A stretch of 64,000 bases of DNA from Pempheris klunzingeri (Eukaryota > Chordata > Actinopteri > Acropomatiformes > Pempheridae), in the NCBI RefSeq assembly GCF_042242105.1, contig NC_092012.1, forward strand, positions 27,267,978 to 27,331,977, written 5' to 3'. The position numbers and the translations under genes were made by a program. The number at the start of each line of letters is the position of its first letter. The stretch's first letter is position 1. The notes beneath the pieces are model-generated. The model was given only the letters and a program-made list of their open reading frames with translations, ran no database searches and had not been told where the DNA came from. Shown here in pieces: positions 55,095 through 64,000 of this stretch.

Positions 55095-56728
55095 TTTGTA
55101 ATTAAAATAACTGTTGCTGGTTAGCCAAGCCCACAGATTTATGATTTTGCTGCTTTAATCGGAGCTCAGACCCTTCCTTATGGAAGCTCAGTTCCCATAG
55201 GCTCCCGCAAAACTGGAACTTTGAACCAAACATATTTGAACAAAACATGAGCTACTCTTACATCAATGCACATGTTATAAGACAAAGCCACATTACCTCT
55301 TTTTAGAAATAATCTCCTCCTTCTTTTGTGTCCAGCAGACACAAAAGCTCAATGTACATACGTCTGGTTTCTATTGTAGAACTGAAATAATTAATTGTTT
55401 AAATATTTATTAACATTCTTTAATACATTTTGTATGCATCTTTCAATGATTTTAATGTAGTTCATAAATATTTTGAAACATGATAATTTTATGTATATGA
55501 ATCACTTCTTTTTGATTAATGTAAACAAAGTGATGTATGTGATTGTTTGCATTGCATTTGCACAACTGTATAATTTATTGGATAACAACAAATATCTTTA
55601 AATTTGTTTTACAAATGACATAGTGATCTCTATGTGGAAAGATAAGTCAGATTACAAGTGGAAATACATTTTGAATAAAAAATTCACGTTATCAAATAAA
55701 TGATTTTGGTTTCTAACAGTTAAAACTCAATGCAAAGTGCATCTTAATGCAATGAGATCTGTGTGCTGTGCTCAGTCATGGTTCCTGTTTTTGCTCGACA
55801 TTGCAAGACTGTGTGTGCAAACCAAACACATGTTGCAACTGTGACTACAATTTGGAGAAGTTATTTAAACACAGGATTTTGTAACGTGGTACCTCTGATT
55901 TGAACCACAGACTAGTTGTGTAAATGTGCAAGCCTTAATGCAATAACATGAAGATGTATTTCTTTTTAATGTTAACATTTTGCTTCAGTTGTATGAGATA
56001 CAACCTTGCTGTCATTTTCTGTAATCACATGCTTTGTTTATATTGTCAGCCAGTTCAAATTTTGTTGGTGTCGGTCAAAGAATTGGTAATGAAGATAATA
56101 TCTTGTTTAGAAATAGACTATAATCTATGTGAAATCTAATTAATTGTGCGGCTGTTCAGTGTTTGACTCTTGCTGACATCGTATGTGTATGTACATTCAA
56201 TTCTGTTTATGTATGATGTCTTTAGCATCTACCCATTTCCCATTTAGAGCAGGTCGTCCACCAATCCAATGATCAACAGTTAAATCTCTAGTCTGCACGC
56301 TGAAGTGTCATTGAGCAAGACACTGCACCCCAAATTGCTCCCCAAGTGTAAATGTGTGTGGATGAACAGTTTCCTCCTCAATTAAATTCCTCCTGTGTGA
56401 ATGGGTGAATGTAAATGTAGTGGTTCAGTGCTTTGAATGGTCAAAAAGACCAGAAATCGTTAACTTTGTACATTAAAGGTGATTTTCATGTTGGAGTAAG
56501 ATTAATGTTTTGGCCTTTTCACTGATCAATTTAATCTTGTCTTGTTTATCCTTGACACTGGAATGTGAAGTGTAGCCCTGCCTAGGAACAAACAGCAGAA
56601 AACACATCTTACACAAACCACAAGCCGTTTTAAGTAATAACTGCAACTTTCAATTCAGCTGAATTTGTCAATAAGAGTTCGGTGAGCAGTATGCCATATA
56701 AGGAGTAAAGTTAGTTGGCTTTCCCAGC
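55095..56728. other. Intergenic sequence upstream of the plus-strand c6ast-like gene
   Basis: AT-rich DNA without recognisable genes. A diverged SINE lies at about 56230-56480, and the last 200 bases form the probable promoter region. Confidence 0.6.
56230..56480 (+). repeat. tRNA-derived SINE, diverged copy 2
   Basis: GGTCGTCCACCAATCCAATGATCAACAG, then GAGCAAGACACTGCACCCCAAATTGCTCC and TTCAGTGCTTTGAATGGTC match the body of the SINE at 22747 and 62445. The tRNA-like head is degraded. Confidence 0.72.
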
Positions 56729-56735
56729 TATATAA
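56729..56735 (+). promoter_or_regulatory. TATA box of the plus-strand c6ast-like gene
   Basis: TATATAA about 70 bases upstream of the ATG at 56799, predicting a start site near 56760. Confidence 0.75.
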
Positions 56736-56798
56736 GTTCAAACACTTCTGCTTCCCCATCCATTGTCTTGCTCCATCGCAGCTCTCCTAAAACCTGCC

Positions 56799-56861
56799 AT
56801 GATGCTCCTGGCTGCTGTGTTCAGTGTCCTCTTCTGCTCTGTACACAGTTTTACTATACAG
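56799..56861 (+). CDS. c6ast-like astacin (plus), exon 1: signal peptide
   Basis: ATG at 56799 and donor CAG|GTAAGT. It encodes MMLLAAVFSVLFCSVHSFTI and Q: a signal peptide with a hydrophobic core and a small residue before the likely cleavage. The start is chosen because it is the first ATG after the TATA box and opens a signal peptide. Tandem ATG codons make the first Met ambiguous by one residue. The full gene encodes 290 residues in nine exons. Confidence 0.93.
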
Positions 56862-57356
56862 GTAAGTATCAGCATTACAAATATATGGACACAGTTCACC
56901 TGTCTTTAATCAAATTAATACAACACTATATCTATTTCAAATGAAATGCAATCAACGGGATAAAATTTCGTTTTTCTTCAGTAAGATACAACACTGTGAG
57001 AGGATGTATTTTATTTTACGTAAAGGATAATGTTTTTTTATTGACTAATTGCTCAACTTACATGGGAACTTTTTGCTTCATTGTGAGGAAATTGACATGG
57101 AAACTGTTTCTTAACAAAGATAATTTGGTAAATAGCAAAAAGCAAAATGTGATTTTGCCTTTCATTTTATACTTAAGATTTTAGATTGTATTGCATTCTG
57201 ATCCAATGCATGTAAGTTTTCTCCACCTTGAAAGATGTACATTCAATTCAACTATCTCTGGATTTGCATGTCCCACAGCGGTCTCATCTTTATTTCGGAA
57301 TGGGCCGCTGTGGCTCCTTTAACTGTATTTAACTGTTTTACTCTGTCTTCTCACAG

Positions 57357-57387
57357 GCATCTTTGGAAAACAGTGATGAGTACTCTG
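57357..57387 (+). CDS. c6ast-like astacin (plus), exon 2
   Basis: A 31 bp exon with acceptor TCTTCTCACAG and donor TCTG|GTAAGA, encoding ASLENSDEYS plus one base. It is a short propeptide exon. The minus-strand gene lacks a clear equivalent and may have at most a 4-base microexon here. Confidence 0.85.
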
Positions 57388-57469
57388 GTAAGACATGGAC
57401 ATACATCTGAAACATACATAGTCTTACATCATGTGACTGATACATGAACAAACTGTTTGTACTCCACAG

Positions 57470-57535
57470 GTAACACCATTGAGGAGGATGAGTTAAGTGT
57501 CTCTACGCTGTTAGAGAAGGCCAACGCTAATGTTG
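57470..57535 (+). CDS. c6ast-like astacin (plus), exon 3: propeptide
   Basis: A 66 bp exon with acceptor GTACTCCACAG and donor GTTG|GTATGT, encoding GNTIEEDELSVSTLLEKANA and NV. The EEDELSVSTLLEKAN segment is shared with the minus-strand gene and with hatching-enzyme propeptides. Confidence 0.93.
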
Positions 57536-57776
57536 GTATGTTCATCTCCATGTCAACTGCTTTTTTTGATCTGTTATTATTCTACTATCAAATGAACAGT
57601 TACTGACAGACAGAATCCAACAAAAACATTCACTAAAACTGGAGAAATGGGGGGGTAGAAACAGTGGGCCTACATACTTGAATGTGTGCAGCAATGTGTA
57701 CATCGGTGTGGAATTATCAACCTGCCCATAACACACAAGGATAAATACCTTTGACTGACCTCATGTCATTTTGCAG

Positions 57777-57929
57777 GAAAGAACTTAAATGATCCTCTAG
57801 TGATGTTTGGCGACATAGCGATGCCAACAGGTCTAGAGAATGCTGATCCCTGCACAGCACGAGGCTGCCTGTGGCCTAAAGCTGCTGATGGAAACGTGTA
57901 CGTTCCCTACCGCATCACTAACCAGTACT
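57777..57929 (+). CDS. c6ast-like astacin (plus), exon 4: propeptide/catalytic junction
   Basis: A 153 bp exon with acceptor CATTTTGCAG and donor TACT|GTGAGT. It encodes LVMFGDIAMPTG, where F-x-GD-type residues cap the zinc in the zymogen, and the mature N-terminus NADPCTARGCLWPKAADGNV with the two extra cysteines that define c6ast. YVPYRITNQY follows. Confidence 0.95.
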
Positions 57930-59453
57930 GTGAGTAAATCTAATTTACCAATGTCACACGCACATTTAACAGGTGTGCCTCCCCTCCTGCTGTGTTGAAT
58001 CTGGCTGGATGCATGTCCTTTAAGCCCTGTATGATCTGTGGTGTGCTGTGCTGAATGAAGGAAATACCCAGACCACAACGACTGCTGGTTTCTCTTTTAA
58101 TGGAGACTGTGTTATGGTGGCTCATTACAAATAATAGAAAATTAAAAAAATTAAAAATAAATAAATCATTGAAAATTGAAAATTGAAAATGCTCTGTAAC
58201 ACGCAGTCTCTTCCATCTACATGGGTCATCAAATTCCTTCTCTCAGTTAGCGCAGTGCAGACTGAGCTATTCATTTACTCTTTGCATATAGTACATGACT
58301 AGTATACAATAGCTCGTATTAACAGAAAAAGTGTTTCGGAAATCAACATGAAAATTAATTTGATTACATATTGCATGCTAAACATGCTAAAACATAGTGA
58401 ACAGACAGAATACACATACCTGTACAAGTCAATTAAAAAATAGAAATGCTAAACATGTTACATGCAGTTTCTCCCATACAGGAAGGTCATTAAATCCCTG
58501 TTAACAGATAAACACAGTCTATAGTAGTATACAGTATAGTACAGTACAGTACAGTACAGTACAGTACAGTATAGTATGGTATAGTTTCACTGTAGACAGA
58601 CTGTAGACACTAGGAAACATGTCTACTATAAACTTGCAGAAGTGCATTTACTGAGTTTATAGTGGAATGACACAGCTGCGTGCTCACAATGAATCTTAAG
58701 TCTAACATTTATAATTGCATTCGGCTGTATTTGCATCATCTGTAAAACAAAATAAATGTTCAACGGAAACCAGAAAAATAATCTATGCCTCCTCTCAGTT
58801 AGCACAGTGCAGACTGAGAGTGCTGCTGCATTGACGTTATAAAAGCAGTGACCTTTTAAAGTGACAGTACAGGTGTTAAAACTTCACTTTGAACAGGTTA
58901 CAAAACAAATCTAAACAAAATCAAGGTTCTTTAGTAGGATTTAGAGAAGTTTTAAACATAAAAATAAAAATCATTTCAACCTTGTTACTCACTCTGGAAT
59001 GTTAGTAGCAGTGTTAGACTAGTACTAGAAGTAGTAGTAGTGGTGTGAGAAGTTCTAGTAGTAGCAGTATTAGCGATACCGCTAATACTGATGAAGTAGT
59101 ACTATTAGTTGTAGATCTAGTAGTCACATTTTATTATATATAAATATATGTATTTTATTATATATATATACCCAAAAACCATACACCTGAATTATAAAAA
59201 CCATATTGTAAATTAAAGGGAAATCACATCACATCTGCTACTTGAGACACAAATTCTGATACGGCATTTTATTTGGTTTCTAATTAGGCTATAATTTTAT
59301 ACCAAATTATAGTGTCTATATAGAGCACTAAGGTGTTTAGGCCGTTTCCTAATTTAAGAAGATATGACAGATATGACCGCTGACAATGATGTCAGAAGAT
59401 GAAAGCATTAAAAAACTCATGAAAGTGAAAATAAATGTGTTCTTACTGTCAAG
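57930..59453 (+). other. Intron 4 of the plus-strand c6ast-like gene
   Basis: A 1.5 kb AT-rich intron. It holds a short AGTAC microsatellite (58526-58572), a run of near-identical AAAATTGAAAATTG repeats near 58165 and a TAGTAG-rich tract near 59020-59110. No mobile element is recognised. Confidence 0.75.
58526..58572. repeat. (AGTAC)n microsatellite
   Basis: About seven perfect CAGTA units flanked by imperfect TAGTATAG units, inside intron 4 of the plus-strand astacin gene. Confidence 0.93.
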
Positions 59454-59571
59454 CCGGAAGAGAGAGAAACACAATCATCCGAGGTCTGAGATCATTTGCT
59501 GACTCCACCTGCATCCGTTTCACACCCTTGAGTTGTCAGAGGGACTTTGTGGACATCCAGTCTCGCTCAGG
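59454..59571 (+). CDS. c6ast-like astacin (plus), exon 5
   Basis: A 118 bp exon with acceptor CTTACTGTCAAG and donor TCAGG|GTACAG. It encodes GRERNTIIRGLRSFADSTCI, then RFTPLSCQRDFVDIQSRSG. CIRF carries the conserved Cys. The Cys in PLSCQRD has no equivalent in the minus-strand gene, where the position reads SRSSDRD, so this enzyme has seven cysteines in the mature domain. The acceptor is weak, with AAG instead of CAG. Confidence 0.92.
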
Positions 59572-59716
59572 GTACAGACCACACACTCAACAGAACACAT
59601 ATGCATGCATGAGTGCTCTCATACACCCTATGTACATGTTTTTTTCACACAGAAATGGTGCATCTTAAAGGGCTACAGAAGCTTTTCTGTGTGGTACTTT
59701 TATTCACTGCTTTCAG

Positions 59717-59895
59717 GTGTTTCTCATTCGTCGGGCGTCGTGGTGGAGGCCAGATTGTGTCTCTTAGTCGCCAGGGCTGTGTTTTCCAGCAGGTCATCCA
59801 ACATGAGCTGCTCCACGCCCTGGGCTTCAACCATGAACAGACCCGGTCTGACAGGGATATGCATGTTCGTATCCAGCTTCAGAACGTCATTCGTG
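59717..59895 (+). CDS. c6ast-like astacin (plus), exon 6: zinc-site exon
   Basis: A 179 bp exon with acceptor CACTGCTTTCAG and donor CGTG|GTGGGT. It encodes CFSFVGRRGGGQIVSLSRQG, CVFQQVIQ, and the zinc motif HELLHALGFNHEQTRSDR followed by DMHVRIQLQNVIRG. All zinc ligands and the catalytic Glu are intact, so the enzyme is expected to be active. Confidence 0.97.
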
Positions 59896-60262
59896 GTGGG
59901 TTACAGACAGCCTTGGTCAACAATTTGAAAAGATTGAATTGAAAATTGAAAAAAATTTGATATAGATGGATCATTAATAATGATAAGATTTAACCAGCCA
60001 ATTTTGCGTATGGTCCTGAATAATACTATAATACAAATAGATAAATATAAATACAACTTGACTTTATCATATAATTTCAGCAGATACTACTGTGATGTGC
60101 TTATCATGACCTCCAGAATGACCAACCATATGTTTAGAAATAGTGATATACATTAGTGCCTGCAGATAAAACTGTCTAGCCATTGTGACTGCTAAACTGT
60201 GATAAAATACAAACATGTATTAAACACAGACAACATGTGACTGGGCTGTTGATCTCCTGCAG

Positions 60263-60344
60263 GAATGGAGCACAATTTCTTTAAGATCCAAACTAGGAAC
60301 CTTGGCACTCCCTATGACTACAATTCTGTTATGCACTATGGAAG
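60263..60344 (+). CDS. c6ast-like astacin (plus), exon 7: Met-turn exon
   Basis: An 82 bp exon with acceptor GATCTCCTGCAG and donor GGAAG|GTAGCG. It encodes [20 protein letters not shown], then SVMHYGR. The Met-turn is intact. SVMHYG is the form common in hatching enzymes, while the minus-strand gene has SVMQYH. Confidence 0.95.
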
Positions 60345-62261
60345 GTAGCGTCCCAGTTCACTCACTGAACTTAAATTAATATACAACAATGCAATCATGT
60401 AAAAACACAAGAAAGCATCTAAAAGGACAGGTTCACATCAGGTCTATCTTAAAACAACACTCATTAAAACACCCAAGTGTATATTGATAGTTACTGAAAA
60501 CATTGCTTCCTAATCAGTTCCAATGAAAGAAGCAAAATCCACAGTGTTGTGTGCACAGATGTATTCTAAAGCTCAGCTAACACCCAAAAGAAGTTTGAGC
60601 AGTCAGAGTTAGGCTGAATGAAGAGAAGGAACAGCTGTTTCAGTGTAAATATGCCTTTGTGAATATTGTTTTAAGACAGACTTAGAAATGTGAACTTGTC
60701 CTTTACGTGTCTGCTAAAACCATTTTATCCTGGTAAGAGCTCCAGACTAACTTTTTTCACTAGTAGTAATGGTAATTGCTGCCTGCAACTCTACACACAC
60801 ACTCTAGTGTTGTCACAATACAAATTATAATTAGCAATATGACTTTGATATGATACCTGTCTAAATATCTCAATACTTCCCATGACACAATTTCTGAAAA
60901 CTTCGGGAAAAGAAATAGTTTGGATGACAAAAAAGGCAAAAAGTGAGACCCTGTTCTCACTAATAGTTATTCTAACATCTAATTTTACAAAGAAGAAGAC
61001 CAGACAATGCACTCAAAGGCAGTCTATTGAGTCATTTGTTAGTGCACTACATTAGAGTGCAGGCTACAGTATCCATGGTTTGCGCTTCATTACACCTAAG
61101 TGCTGGACTCACAGGTAATGTCATTTATGTGTACTATTTTCAATATTGGAGTTTATGTGTTGTTAAGGCATGTAGTAATCTTATGTCCTATGTACTTGAG
61201 CTTGGGATTTCTTTGATAGTTAGCCTTACATTTGCAATCAGATGTCACTTGAATAATTATGAAACATGAAGTGTGTTTTGCAACATAAATAACAAACTGT
61301 AAGTTTGCCGCTTCATGATGATAAAGCTCAAACAGACTGATTACAAATTACTCATTATACCTCCTTGTGCAGGTCTTCGCTCTATTATGACATTTATTAA
61401 TAAAAGAATAAATTATTGACAAGATTGGGATTTTTGTATGTCATAGTTTACTCTGTGTGAAATATGACATGGACAGTGGATGGTTGGTTGGAGCACTTGT
61501 ACTTTCAGCCATGTCTCTCATTCTGTCAGCATGAAAGCTACACTGTGCCTGCAGGGAGTGGAAGTCACAGTGGCTAAAATACTCTCATTTAAACCCTGCC
61601 ATTGTTAAAGTATCTGTAGAATACTAAGGGATATAGTATCGATTATAGCAGCAGGGTACCACAATACCTCACTGGTTATGCTGTGCAACACCACCATGTT
61701 CACACACCTACGCTCATTCCCTCCTGGTGTTTTACATGATATACAATGAAGAAAAAACACGAGGGGCCATATTTGCTAGTCACACTGGAGCACTGTCTCC
61801 AAACATGATCACAAAATGTGAATAAATAGTTGCAGTCTGGAGCCCTGCTAGTTTTCACAGTGAATCTGTTATTACTGCTCCACTGCTGAGTTGACAAACT
61901 TTTGCTATTTACTGTACATTTTCTTCCATTTAAATATTTCATCATATTTCGGCAAACATGTTACTTACATGTTACATGTTCACCAGCTAGTCTCTGACTG
62001 TGTCTCTCTGCTGTTCGCTGTAGAGAAGGATGATGTTTCTATGTAACTGTTGGATGTGTAAAAAAAAAAAAAAAAGCAGCTGTTTGCTAACATGTCAGCC
62101 ATAGCAATTCCATAAGGTGACAATAAGATTTCATCTTTTTAATCTGTTGTTAAGTTGTTCTTCCAAAACATTAGTAAAGCAGCTTTAAACCTACAGACTG
62201 TTCAGCTCCGTGGTATTATTCATGTTAAGGCTTTGATCACTACTGTGTATTTGCACCATAG
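60345..62261 (+). other. Intron 7 of the plus-strand c6ast-like gene
   Basis: A 1.9 kb intron without recognisable repeat families apart from an A-run near 62060-62075. Its tail (TATTTGCACCATAG) is the acceptor of exon 8. Confidence 0.75.
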
Positions 62262-62386
62262 GTTTGCCTTCTCTAGGAACCAGGAGCCAACCATTGTTCC
62301 CATCCCCGACAACAATGTAGCCATTGGCCGGGCCACACAGATGAGTCCTACAGACATCCTTCGGGTGAACCTTCTTTATCGCTGTA
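62262..62386 (+). CDS. c6ast-like astacin (plus), exon 8
   Basis: A 125 bp exon with acceptor TTTGCACCATAG and donor TGTA|GTACGT. It encodes RFAFSRNQEPTIVPIPDNNV, then AIGRATQMSPTDILRVNLLY and RC. The SPTDILRVNLLYRC ending is the astacin C-terminal helix and last Cys. Same length and phases as the minus-strand exon at 45254. Confidence 0.95.
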
Positions 62387-62444
62387 GTACGTACTTTTTT
62401 ACCCATGTAGCCCTCTACTCACCTTAAACAATTAATATAACTTG

Positions 62445-62745
62445 AGGAGGCCATGGCTCAGAGTAGAGTGGGTCGTCCATCAATTAGAAAATCGATGTTT
62501 CAATCCCCAGGTACTCCAGTCTGCATGCCCTTGGCCAAGGCACTATCTCCCAACTTGCTCCTGAAACATAGCTTCAGTTTGTGAATGTGTATGAAAGAAT
62601 AGTCTCCTCCAACTTAGATTCCTCCTTGTATGAATGATACAAGGAAGTACATGAAGTGAGAATGGGTGCGTGTATATGCAGTGTGTAAAACGCTTTCAGT
62701 GGCCGAAATGACAGGGAAGGTGCTGTACAAGTACAAATCATTTAC
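62445..62745 (+). repeat. tRNA-derived SINE, copy 3
   Basis: GGAGGCCATGGCTCAGAGTAGAG and ATCGATGTTTCAATCCCCAGG correspond to the A and B box regions of the SINE at 22747. The body and the AAGGTGCTGTACAAGTACAAATCATTTAC end also match. It lies in the last coding intron of the plus-strand astacin. Confidence 0.82.
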
Positions 62746-62882
62746 TTTGTTTGTTTCTGTGTCTATCTACTTTCTTCTGAGCTAGCTGCATTTGAATGAA
62801 ACATATATGTACACGTATATTGTATCAATGCCATGAAGAACTCAAGCAGCTTTTACAGGCCTTGCTGTATTTTTGAATTCAG

Positions 62883-62938
62883 ATTCAACTTCCTCCAAAC
62901 CTGACCTGGAACCTGTGCAAAGGAACCATTTCCTCTAG
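62883..62938 (+). CDS. c6ast-like astacin (plus), exon 9: C-terminal extension and stop
   Basis: After the acceptor TTTTTGAATTCAG the exon completes an Asn codon and encodes NSTSSKPDLEPVQRNHFL and TAG at 62936-62938. This gives an 18-residue tail beyond the last conserved Cys, with an N-S-T glycosylation site. The minus-strand gene stops directly after that Cys. Confidence 0.85.
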
Positions 62939-63556
62939 AAATGAAAGTAAGTGCAATGTGGCTCTTGATGTTTTTTCTAAATTGTTATGTAGACATCGCA
63001 ACTTGAGTAGCTACCTGAGTTGCTATGTGTGCATCATAATCCAAAATGAATATAATATTAGTTATTATATTTAAACTTAGTTTTGAGATGGAAGTTTCCA
63101 CCTTTTTACATTTTTTTCATAACTTTTGTTGTTTTTCTTGTCTTTGTAAGGTAGTGATAGATACAGACAGGATGATTGCTTCTGTTAGTTAGTTCCTCTC
63201 TGTGGTGGATAGAATGACATTTTATTTTTAAAAAAGCGAGAGAGGGGCACAGCACTAAACCACCATCTCAACCACAAGACCATCAGGGGATGGTAAAATC
63301 CAGACCTTTAACATAAAGACCTTAAATGTCTCACTGTGTATATATTTTTTACATATTCCCTCTTGTTTGAACAGGAAATCAACATGAAATGGAGCAGATG
63401 GATGCAATGTTTTGTCTACGAAGAAATGCCTTTTGTGCTTCATGAATGTGCTTTAATGAAGACTTGCTTTTGCTGTCCTAATGAGAAATGAAAAGTGTCC
63501 AGTGATATCGTCACAAATTCACTTAAATTAATAGCTGCTTACTAATGATGAATAAA
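62939..63556 (+). other. 3' UTR of the plus-strand c6ast-like gene, possibly spliced, with poly(A) signal
   Basis: Eleven bases after the stop, AATGAAA|GTAAGT looks like a donor. GTTTGAACAG at about 63366-63375 could be the acceptor. AATAAA lies at 63551-63556. An unspliced 3' UTR ending there is equally possible. Confidence 0.55.
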
Positions 63557-64000
63557 AATGAATACTTACTCTTAACATCAAGTCAGCCTGTTTCTGCTTG
63601 TTACTGCCAGTACACAAAAGACACACAAAAGATTGAACTTGTAGAAAACGATCAGAAAACAAGGTGAATATTCATAAGGAAGCAGAACTCTATATGTGAA
63701 TCTATGCAGGTGATCAGCAATATTTTACACTGCATGTCATATTCACTTTGGCTGTCACAAAAAGGTAAAGGTGCTTGAGAAACACACGCAGGTGATCAAA
63801 CTTAGTACATATTGTTCTGGAGTTGATAAGGCTTTTGCTGGCCTTGTTTTGAAGGAGCAGAGTCAACAAACAATATGTCCACTCACAAACACACCTGTTG
63901 GAAGGAGTCACTTTTTAATTTAAAGATATATCTTTTGAAATGTGAGAAGAGGAGTTGATTCAACCTTATGTCAGTTTGTCGTCATTTTGTAACTGATTGT
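63557..64000. other. Right-edge sequence downstream of the plus-strand c6ast-like gene
   Basis: About 440 bases with no recognised gene. Part of it (near 63700-63860) resembles, in reverse, sequence upstream of the minus-strand astacin near 48650-48770: both contain CACCTGTG...GGTGATCAGCAATATTTACA-like and CATATTCA motifs. Confidence 0.45.

Overview
This window is animal nuclear DNA and almost certainly from a ray-finned (teleost, probably percomorph) fish. It has spliced vertebrate genes with GT-AG introns, teleost-type six-cysteine astacin genes, Tc1-like transposons, tRNA-derived SINEs, RTE, L1 and L2-group LINEs, and retroviral and Ty3/Gypsy elements of fish type. There is no operon structure, CRISPR array or rRNA.

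Host genes. (1) The 3' part of a plakophilin-3-like desmosomal armadillo gene runs on + from 11895 to 32788. Seven exons keep one open frame of 311 codons. The last exon holds only 13 codons plus the stop and lies beyond a 13.4 kb intron. The 5' exons are outside the window or upstream of the repeat block. (2) An astacin-family metalloprotease of the hatching-enzyme/c6ast type lies on - (about 44.58-48.28 kb). (3) A second, divergently oriented c6ast-like gene lies on + (about 56.73-63.56 kb) with nine coding exons and 290 residues. The two astacin genes share exon lengths of 179, 82 and 125 bp, so they are ancient tandem duplicates arranged head to head. Each has a TATA box, a signal peptide, the HExxHxxGFxHE zinc motif and a Met-turn.

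Mobile elements, left to right: copy A of a 1.4 kb LTR-like repeat (1-1.7 kb); a broken class-I endogenous retrovirus on - (2.0-7.85 kb, tRNA-Leu-type primer site); a 5'-truncated L1-like LINE abutting its LTR (7.85-11.18 kb); a dead Tc1 element (13.06-14.63 kb); a short Tc1 remnant (17.64-18.09 kb); a Tc1 deletion derivative (23.71-24.23 kb); a nearly complete, very young Ty3/Gypsy retrotransposon on - (26.06-31.05 kb) in the last pkp3 intron; a Tc1 remnant (34.3-34.8 kb); and a nest at 35.1-43.9 kb in which a second retrovirus (tRNA-Tyr primer site) interrupts the end of a Tc1 element and is itself interrupted by an L2/Rex1-group LINE tail. Right of the first astacin gene come copy B of the 1.4 kb repeat (49.4-50.8 kb), two teleost dispersed repeats, another Tc1 deletion derivative (52.05-52.90 kb) and an RTE LINE with an 18 bp target-site duplication (53.35-55.08 kb).

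The most notable finding is the Ty3/Gypsy element. Its coding order is gag - protease - integrase - reverse transcriptase - RNase H, so integrase precedes reverse transcriptase as in Ty1/copia. That is the arrangement of the rare Gmr1-like lineage. Its LTRs differ at 2 of 337 positions and it has a 5 bp target-site duplication, yet its coding region carries one stop and three apparent frame breaks. Also unusual are six tandem copies of a two-stem hairpin unit in the leader of the second retrovirus, an extra cysteine in the + astacin, and a possible 4-base microexon in the - astacin.
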